DNA of 64,000 nt from Rhodocaloribacter litoris (lineage in GTDB: Bacteria > Bacteroidota > Rhodothermia > Rhodothermales > ISCAR-4553), in NCBI RefSeq assembly GCF_011682235.2, contig NZ_CP076718.1:2055782-2119781 (forward strand). The letters run 5' to 3'. The position numbers and the translations under genes are program-made. This document shows, piece by piece, positions 58,332-64,000 of this stretch. Below the pieces are notes generated by a model, which was given only the letters and a program-made list of their open reading frames with translations, was not told where the DNA came from and did not search any database. Each line of letters opens with the position of its first letter. Within the stretch, counting starts at the first letter, position 1.

Positions 58332-59985
58332 ACCTGACCAGCATCATCGTGCGCGTCTGTACCTCGCGCCCGGCTTCGAGGCGGTAGACGTAGAGCCCGC
58401 CGGGTAGCCCGCCGGCGGCAAAGGTGACGGTCCGGCGGCCGGCCGGCTGCAGGCCGTCGACGAGGAGGGCCACCTGGCGGCCCAGCACGTCGTAGACGGC
58501 CAGCCGCACGGGACGGGCCTCGGCTAGCGTGAAGACGATCTGCGTGGACGGGTTGAAAGGATTCGGGTAGTTGCCTTCGAGCCGGATCGCCGAGGGCACG
58601 TCCGCCGGTTCGTCCTCCGTGGCGACGGCCACCTTCTCCGTCGCGTCGGCGCCTTCCTCGAAGGCCCCGGCATCGCAGGCGCCGTCCCACCGGGTGTAGC
58701 CGCGCTGGTCGACGGCGAGCGTGTCGCCGGAGGCCAGGAGGCAGGTGCCGGCATCGAGGGCGGGGCTGCCCGCAAGGAGGGCGTGCACGGGCGTGGGACC
58801 GCCGTGATCGGCCAGCGGGCCGAGGACGGCCGTGAAGACCGAGGCGGGATCGACGAGCGTGTCGGTCGCGCCGGCCGGGCAGCCGGTGCCTTCGGCGAAG
58901 ACGTTGAAGCCGTCCGAGGCGGCGAGGCCATCGCAGTCGGCCGTCGCGTCGTTATCCACGGCGGTGTTGCCGGCCACGAGGCTGCCGCGCACGCGGGTGC
59001 TCGCCGAGCGGGTGGCGGCCAGCCCGCCGCTCCGGGCCGCGGGGCCGTCCCAGGCCGCCCGCACGGTGTTCCCGGCCAGCGTGGTTGCCTCGACAAGCGC
59101 CTCGCCTGCGTTGAAGAGGCCGCCGCCGGCACCGCCCTCGAAGCAGGCCAGCGCATTGCCGCTGAGGGTGCTGTTGCGCACGATGAGCGTACCCGCGTTG
59201 TAGAGGCCTGCCCCGTAGCAGGCATCCTGCACGTCCGAAGCCGTGTTGGCGGCCACCGTGCTGCGCTCGAGCACGAGCATGCCCTCGTTCCAGATGCCGC
59301 CGCCGCGCCCCCCTTCGATGAGGAAGCCCGCCGCCGCGTTGCGCTCGACCAGGCTCTCGACCAGGTGCAGCGTCCCGCCGTTCCAGATGCCGCCGCCCCG
59401 GGGCTCGGCCTCGTAGTCGGAGGCGACGGACGCTACGTTGTCGCGGACGATGACGCGCGCCAGCGTGAGCGTGCCCGCGTTCCAGACGCCGCCGCCCTGC
59501 CGGTTGTCCGTGAACAGGTCGCCGCCGTCCTGCAGGGTCATGTCTTCCACCCGGGCCGTGACCCCGGCCTCGACGCGGAGGACGTGCGCGTGGGGGCTGC
59601 CGGCATGCTTGTAGGCCACCCGCACCCCGGCCCGCAGCAGCGCCACCGCCGGCGGGATGCGCTCGATGCGCGTCTCGGAAGGCCCGTCCGAGGCGTCGGC
59701 GTCGAGGACCGTCACGTCCGCCCCGGCCCCGCGCAGCGTCACGTCGGTGCGGATCGTCAGATCGCCCTCGTAGAACGTCCCGGCGCCGACCTCGATCACG
59801 TCCCCGGCTTCGGCCACGGCCAGCGCCCGGCCCACGCTCGCACACGGCGCCGCCGCATCGAGACATGCGTTGCCGGCATCGTCGCCCCCGAGCGCCACAT
59901 GGCGGGTCTGCTGTCCCAGGACCTGCTGGCCGGTCCCGCACATCATCATGCACCCCAGAAAAAGTATCAGATGCCGGCGCTTCAT
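58330..59985 (-). CDS. Secreted right-handed beta-helix protein with T9SS-type sorting domain
   Basis: The 551-residue protein has a signal peptide (LILFLGCMMMCGTGQQVLGQ), a choice-of-anchor/beta-helix region with repeated GGGVWNAGTL, GGGIWNGGTL, GGGIWNEGML and GAGLYNAGTL rungs (about 150-330), a cysteine-containing DADCDGLAASDG region, and a C-terminal sorting domain NYPNPFNPSTQIVFTLAEAR ending YRLEAGREVQTRTMMLVR. It should be exported and sorted to the surface by a type IX-like route. Its stop codon lies at the edge of the IS982 element. Confidence 0.87.
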   Translation of the reverse strand: MKRRHLILFLGCMMMCGTGQQVLGQQTRHVALGGDDAGNACLDAAAPCASVGRALAVAEAGDVIEVGAGTFYEGDLTIRTDVTLRGAGADVTVLDADASDGPSETRIERIPPAVALLRAGVRVAYKHAGSPHAHVLRVEAGVTARVEDMTLQDGGDLFTDNRQGGGVWNAGTLTLARVIVRDNVASVASDYEAEPRGGGIWNGGTLHLVESLVERNAAAGFLIEGGRGGGIWNEGMLVLERSTVAANTASDVQDACYGAGLYNAGTLIVRNSTLSGNALACFEGGAGGGLFNAGEALVEATTLAGNTVRAAWDGPAARSGGLAATRSASTRVRGSLVAGNTAVDNDATADCDGLAASDGFNVFAEGTGCPAGATDTLVDPASVFTAVLGPLADHGGPTPVHALLAGSPALDAGTCLLASGDTLAVDQRGYTRWDGACDAGAFEEGADATEKVAVATEDEPADVPSAIRLEGNYPNPFNPSTQIVFTLAEARPVRLAVYDVLGRQVALLVDGLQPAGRRTVTFAAGGLPGGLYVYRLEAGREVQTRTMMLVR

Positions 59986-60662
59986 CCTGCCGCCTCTCCT
60001 TTGGTCGTGGCCTTTCCCTGCCGGGTCGTTCCCGGAACCCGCTATCCTCGCCGTCTCAGTTTCGAACCATGCCGGCTCCCAGAGAGGACGGCGGGTCCCG
60101 GAACGATACGCCGGGCAGCGGCCGGGGACGTTTTTCCCCGGGCCCGCCCGTGAGACAACGACCGTGCCGATCCGGAAGGCGCGGGCCCGTATTCGGACGG
60201 AGACGACCGCCGTTTCAGGAGATCCGCCGGGACCGGGGCCTCCGGTGGGCGTCGGCCCAGTAGGCCCAGCCCACGAAGAGCCACTGGAGATGACCGGCCC
60301 AGGCGATGGCCTCGACCTGCTCGGGCGGCGGGCCAAACAGGTTGGCTGCGTGGATGAGCAGCAGCGCGGCGATCAGGGCCGGGGCGGCATAGCGCCCGGT
60401 GCGATCTGCCGGGGCGGTGCGGGTCAGGTAGAGCCAGGCCCCGGCCCCGAAGAGCGCCAGTTCCAGCGGGATTGCCAGAGCCGGCACGTTCCACCCTCCG
60501 AACCCCACCAGCGGGCCACCGGGCCAGAGCGGCAGATCGGGGCGGTGCACCAGCAGGTCGAGCACCCAGTGGCTCACCACCGCCAGCGCAAGGACGAGCG
60601 CCCCCCGCCGGTCCTTCCGTATCCACAGGTAGACACCGCCCAGGAGCACCCCCCAGCCGAGC

Positions 60663-62180
60663 CTTACCTTTACCCACAAGTGCCGTGAGATTAGCAGAAG
60701 GATGCTGATCAAATAACCTTTTACCCCATCGAAGCCATTGAAGAGGAGCCCCCCGATGGATACGGAAGCAATCCCAGACCTCCCTGAGGTCGATGAACTC
60801 TCCACCTGGCTTGTGCATGAATTGCACGACATGGCGCTGGGCGACAAGCGCCTGGACCGGCGACTGCTCGACACCGGCGCCAAACTGGCGGCCAGGCCTT
60901 CGGTGTCGATCAATCAGGCCTGTGCGGATTGGGCCGACACCAAGGCCGCCTACCGGCTCTTCGACAATGCCAAAACGACCGCCGAGAAGATCCGGGCGCC
61001 CCATTATCGCCGTACGCGGGAGCGGGCCCAGGGGCACAAACGGCTCTTTGCCATTCAGGATACGACCTACCTGAACTATACCCATCATCCCAGTACAAAG
61101 GGGCTCGGACCCATCGGCACCGCGCAGCAGAACCTGTCCGGCATAGTCATGCACACCAGCCTGCTCATGACCGAGCAGGGCCTTCCGCTCGGATTGGCCG
61201 GTCAGGCCATCTGGGTGCGCCCCCCCACGATGCACCAGCGCACCGCAGACGAACGACGCAAGCTGCCCATCGAAGAGAAGGAAAGTTCCAAGTGGCTCCA
61301 GGCCCTGCAACAGACCCAGGCCGTCGTTCCCCCCGAGGCCCAGCTCATCACCATCGGCGACAGCGAGTCCGACCTTTTTGAGCTTTTTCACCAGGCCCGC
61401 ACCCTGGAGACCGACCTGCTGGTGCGAGCCGCCCAGAACCGCTCCGTCTGTGCACCCGAAGTGGGGCGGCTCTGGGAGGTGATGGGCCGGCAAGCGGCGT
61501 GCGGGCAGTTGCAGGTGCTCGTCCCCGCCCGCAAAGGGAAGCCGAAACGCCAGGCCTCGGTCACGGTGCGCTTTGCGCCTGTGAGCTTGAAAGCCCCTCG
61601 GCACCTGCGCAAAAAGATGGGCGATATGCCGCTCTATGCGGTGCTGGTGCAAGAGGAGGCCCCGCCCGCGGAGGACCCGCCTTTGTGCTGGCTTCTTTTG
61701 AGCACGGTGCCGGTGCATCGTTTTGCCGACGCCGTGGAGCGGATCCGGTGGTACGGCCTGCGCTGGCAGATTGAGGTCTATCACAAGGTGCTCAAATCGG
61801 GATGCCGTGTGGAAAAAGCCCCGTTGGCCGGCGTGGAGCGTCTGATGCCCTATCTGGCCCTGTTCAGCATCATAGCCTGGCGTCTTTTCTGGATGACCCT
61901 GGTGGCCCGTCATGCGCCTGATGTGCCCTGCACGCTGGTGCTGGCCGAGCATGAGTGGCGGGCTCTGTATGCCTTCCACCACAAGACGCAGCAGGTGCCT
62001 GCCCGGCCGCCCACGGTGGGCCAGGTGGTCCTGTGGATCGCCCGGCTGGGCGGCTTTCTGGCTCGCAAAAGCGATGGGCCTCCGGGTGTCACTGTGCTCT
62101 GGCGCGGCTGGCAACGTCTCACCGATATCGCCTCCGCCTGGCTCGTCTTTCACCCCTCCTGATTTGTGGGTAAAGGTAAG
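60663..62180 (+). mobile_element. IS4-type insertion sequence, copy B
   Basis: 1518 bp, same length, orientation and terminal repeats as copy A, with its own 9-bp target duplication CAGCCGAGC (60654-60662 and 62181-62189). It disrupts the membrane-protein gene. Different target duplications show that the two copies inserted independently. Confidence 0.95.
60756..62162 (+). CDS. IS4-family transposase (copy B)
   Basis: 468 residues, identical by eye to copy A except EKAPLAGVERL where copy A has EKAQLASVERL. The DDE residues in QDTTYLNYTH, GDSESDLF and WQIEVYHKVLK are all intact. See copy A for domain description. Confidence 0.95.
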   Translation: MDTEAIPDLPEVDELSTWLVHELHDMALGDKRLDRRLLDTGAKLAARPSVSINQACADWADTKAAYRLFDNAKTTAEKIRAPHYRRTRERAQGHKRLFAIQDTTYLNYTHHPSTKGLGPIGTAQQNLSGIVMHTSLLMTEQGLPLGLAGQAIWVRPPTMHQRTADERRKLPIEEKESSKWLQALQQTQAVVPPEAQLITIGDSESDLFELFHQARTLETDLLVRAAQNRSVCAPEVGRLWEVMGRQAACGQLQVLVPARKGKPKRQASVTVRFAPVSLKAPRHLRKKMGDMPLYAVLVQEEAPPAEDPPLCWLLLSTVPVHRFADAVERIRWYGLRWQIEVYHKVLKSGCRVEKAPLAGVERLMPYLALFSIIAWRLFWMTLVARHAPDVPCTLVLAEHEWRALYAFHHKTQQVPARPPTVGQVVLWIARLGGFLARKSDGPPGVTVLWRGWQRLTDIASAWLVFHPS

Positions 62181-62394
62181 CAGCCGAGCACGGCGAGCAG
62201 GCTGTGCGTGTACGGATACGCCACGAAGTCGAGCGGCGTCATCCGGGTGATGCCGGGCGCGATCTCCACGCGCTCCAGCCCCAGCAACAGCAACGTGGGC
62301 CAGAGGAGATCGATGAACTGCGCCGCCAGAAACAGCGTGCCCAGGGAAGGGCGCGGCGCGGCGGCCTTCGCCCCCATCCCCACGCCGAAATGAC

Positions 62395-62802
62395 CTACGA
62401 ACATGCGTCCACGGGTTTAGATACAGCAGGAGACGTCTCGTGGCGGTGCCACCACTCGCGGAAGGTCCGGCATTGCCCGGCCTCGTTCATCTCCACCGCC
62501 AGGATACCGTCGAGCTGCACACGCGCGTTGCCGGGTACGCGGAGGAAGGAAGCCTGCCAGTGCGCCAGGCCCCGTGCCCCCGAGACGCCCAGAACAAGGT
62601 ATGAAAAGTTGATCTCTCGCTGGGTCCGAACCGCCTCCTCCCAGTACGCCCGGATCGCTTCCCGCCCCTGCACCGGCGTGGCGAACGGGGTTTCGTAGTA
62701 GCATGCATCCGGGGAGAAAAGGGCTGCGGCGGCGTCCGGATCGCGGGCTTCCCAGGCGAGCCCGTAGGCCCGGCACCAGCGGCTGAAGCTCTCTCTCGTC
62801 AT
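62395..62802 (-). CDS. SnoaL-like / NTF2-fold protein
   Basis: The 135-residue protein reads RAYGLAWEARDPDAAAALFS, DACYYETPFATPVQGREAIR and AYWEEAV, the cone-shaped SnoaL/NTF2-like fold of ketosteroid-isomerase type. These proteins bind small hydrophobic ligands or act as hydrolases; no substrate can be deduced. ATG 62802 gives the compact domain. The downstream membrane-protein gene overlaps its 3' end by 10 bp, suggesting an original operon. Confidence 0.85.
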   Translation of the reverse strand: MTRESFSRWCRAYGLAWEARDPDAAAALFSPDACYYETPFATPVQGREAIRAYWEEAVRTQREINFSYLVLGVSGARGLAHWQASFLRVPGNARVQLDGILAVEMNEAGQCRTFREWWHRHETSPAVSKPVDACS

Positions 62803-62836
62803 GGTCCGGCCTCGTACGATCGTTGCGGGAAATCGA

Positions 62837-63274
62837 CTACGAACGCGGAGACGGCTGCAAGAGCGCGCTCCCTTCGGCCTTTCCGGCGCCATACGCCGGT
62901 TCGTCCTCCAGCGAAACCTTGAGCAACCCGCCCATAATGGCCAGATTTTTCAACACCTGGATCAACTGCATCTCCCCCTGAACGGGATCGTTCAGCCCGC
63001 TCACGTGAAAGAGCAGCGTGGCCGGCACCAGGAAGAGGATCAGCCCCAGCGCGGCCCAGCGCGCTTTTACGGCAAAGAGCAGGCAGGCACCCCCCACGAT
63101 CTCCGTGGTGATGGCCCCCAGCGCCAGCAACCCGGGAAAAGGCAATCCCATTCCCGCGAGCGTGGCGACCGTGCTGCCGAAACCGAAAAGCTTCATGGTC
63201 CCGGTCACCAGGAAAATCAGTGCCAGCAACAGGCGAGCCAGCGTGTTGATCCGTTCCTTGTTCATGGTTCTCAT
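62837..63274 (-). CDS. DoxX-family membrane protein
   Basis: The 145-residue protein has four hydrophobic segments and the DoxX pattern LARLLLALIFLVTGTMKLFG, GAITTEIVGGACLLF, GLILFLVPATLLFH and LIQVLKNLAIMGGLL. DoxX proteins are membrane components linked with thiosulfate:quinone oxidoreductase or oxidative-stress complexes, but most are uncharacterised. Two Met codons three residues apart are possible starts (63274 and 63265) relative to a GGAGG upstream. Confidence 0.85.
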   Translation of the reverse strand: MRTMNKERINTLARLLLALIFLVTGTMKLFGFGSTVATLAGMGLPFPGLLALGAITTEIVGGACLLFAVKARWAALGLILFLVPATLLFHVSGLNDPVQGEMQLIQVLKNLAIMGGLLKVSLEDEPAYGAGKAEGSALLQPSPRS

Positions 63275-63339
63275 GTCCCTCCTGATGATGTTCGAAGATG
63301 ATCGGATTCTCCGGCCGCGGGCGCCGGGAGAGCGTCGTC

Positions 63340-64000
63340 TCAGGGGCGCGGGGCCGCTTCGGCCGCCGGATAGCGGCCGCGGCCGGCCTCCAGATAGCGC
63401 TCGGCCGAACGCCGGACCGCCGCAGTTGCGCCGGTGCGCACGTCGTCTCCCGTCCAGGCCCCGTAGATCCGGTCGAAACGCAGCGGTGCGACCGCCTCGA
63501 CGATGGCCCGGACCTCCGCCGGCCCGAGGGGAACGTGGTTGGGAAAGCTGTACATGAAGCTGACGTACCGCCGGTCCGCCGCCACCTTGATCGAGTCGCC
63601 GGTGAGCAGGGCCCCGCGCCCGGCGGCTCCCCGCGGCCAGTACAGCACGGCCGAACCGGGAAAGTGCCCGCCGACGCGTACGAGGCGCAGACCCCCCGGC
63701 AGATCGAGCGTGTCGCCCTCCCAGAAGCGAAGCACGGGGTCCGGGTGCATCACCCAGGACCGGTCGGCCGTATGCAGGTACACCGGCACGTCCCCGAAGG
63801 CGTGACTCCAGGCCGCCACCGCCGAGTAATAGTGGGGATGGGACACGGCGATGGCCGCCAGCCCGCCGCGGGCCTCCACCGCCCGGACCGTCTCTTCGTC
63901 GAGCAGGGTGATGGCGTCCCACAGCACGTTGCCCTCCGGCGTCTCGACGAGCAGGGCCCGCTGGCCGATGCCGAAGGACGGTTCCGTGAAGATCTCCGTC
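63340..64000 (-). CDS. Metallo-beta-lactamase-fold hydrolase (5' end beyond window)
   Basis: The frame continues to the right edge, so the N-terminus is missing. Visible are QRALLVETPEGNVLWD, VSHPHYYSAVAAWSHAFGD, YLHTADRSWVM, LVRVGGHFPGSAVLYW and LLTGDSIKVAADRRYVSFMY. The canonical HxHxDH motif is replaced by HPHYYS, while the later His (GGHFPG) and Asp (TGDS) ligands remain; this is a known sub-branch of the fold, but metal binding may differ. Substrate unknown. Confidence 0.85.
   Translation of the reverse strand, partial: TEIFTEPSFGIGQRALLVETPEGNVLWDAITLLDEETVRAVEARGGLAAIAVSHPHYYSAVAAWSHAFGDVPVYLHTADRSWVMHPDPVLRFWEGDTLDLPGGLRLVRVGGHFPGSAVLYWPRGAAGRGALLTGDSIKVAADRRYVSFMYSFPNHVPLGPAEVRAIVEAVAPLRFDRIYGAWTGDDVRTGATAAVRRSAERYLEAGRGRYPAAEAAPRP

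Larger units (their letters stand above)
60215..62404 (-). pseudogene. Conserved integral membrane protein split by the IS4 copy B
   Basis: The N-terminal part (ATG 62404 to 62181) reads FVGHFGVGMGAKAAAPRPSL, then FLAAQFIDLLWPTLLLLGLE and FVAYPYTHSLLAVLG. The C-terminal part (60653 to 60215) reads GVLLGGVYLWIRKDRRGALV, SHWVLDLLVHRPDLPLWPGG and further membrane segments. Excising one duplication and the IS joins CTCGGCTGG in frame and gives a 220-residue multi-pass protein of a conserved bacterial family with unknown role. Because the sequence is otherwise undamaged, the insertion is recent. The start overlaps the SnoaL-like gene by 10 bp. Confidence 0.88.

Noticed and set aside
50897-62180. 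Composite transposon formed by the two IS4 copies
   Set aside because: Each copy has its own complete 9-bp target duplication (ATGCGAAGG and CAGCCGAGC), which shows separate insertions.

Overview
The window looks like chromosomal DNA from a high-GC, probably thermophilic or halophilic member of the Rhodothermota/Bacteroidota lineage. Signs of this are a T9SS-type C-terminal sorting region (58330-59985), a Bacteroidota-style promoter (TTG, 20 bp, TATATTTG) in front of tRNA-Ser, paired ECF sigma factor and TPR Ser/Thr kinase genes, and many Ala/Arg/Gly-rich proteins. The assignment to a lineage is inference from gene style; no marker gene comparison was possible.

Layout. 1-5.2 kb: end of a pyrimidine-nucleoside phosphorylase, a three-gene PspA/IM30-like membrane-stress cluster (the middle gene is a partial PspA paralogue), enoyl-CoA hydratase and a CorC/CNNM protein. 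5.2-13.5 kb: an intergenic repeat cluster, a phosphatidate-phosphatase-like protein, uvrA, a DUF2442 gene bracketed by an 18-bp direct repeat, Uma2, dtd, rdgB and rpsU. 13.6-31.8 kb: htrA next to a TnpB element, an Ig-like lipoprotein, an M19 dipeptidase, pnuC/nadR, typA, S9 peptidase, CapA, the sigma/kinase pair, and an EVE-McrB ATPase with no visible McrC.

31.9-35.7 kb is uvrB, interrupted exactly at the Walker A lysine/threonine by a 558-residue intein with LAGLIDADG motifs and an extra helix-turn-helix. tRNA-Ser(GCU) follows at once and is the integration site of a ~9.9 kb mobile element (35934-45804). The element has a 14-bp attachment repeat, 27-bp arm-like repeats near both ends, a tyrosine integrase, an excisionase-like protein, a primase-polymerase/helicase, an eight-unit inverted 9-mer array next to the primase gene, small zinc-site proteins, a possible PD-(D/E)XK nuclease and an outward promoter (TTGACA-17-TATATT) overlaid by repeated operator-like 11-mers. 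No capsid or conjugation gene is visible, so it resembles a satellite or integrative plasmid. An IS630 element has broken one of its genes.

45.8-64 kb is a housekeeping region (queD, gdhA, thrC, aroE, HDOD, Rieske oxygenase, pgeF, DoxX, metallo-hydrolase) invaded by two near-identical 1518-bp IS4-type elements with 9-bp target duplications and one IS982-type element. One IS4 copy splits an intergenic palindromic repeat; the other splits a conserved membrane-protein gene. Both disrupted sites can be rejoined precisely in frame or in register from the visible duplications.
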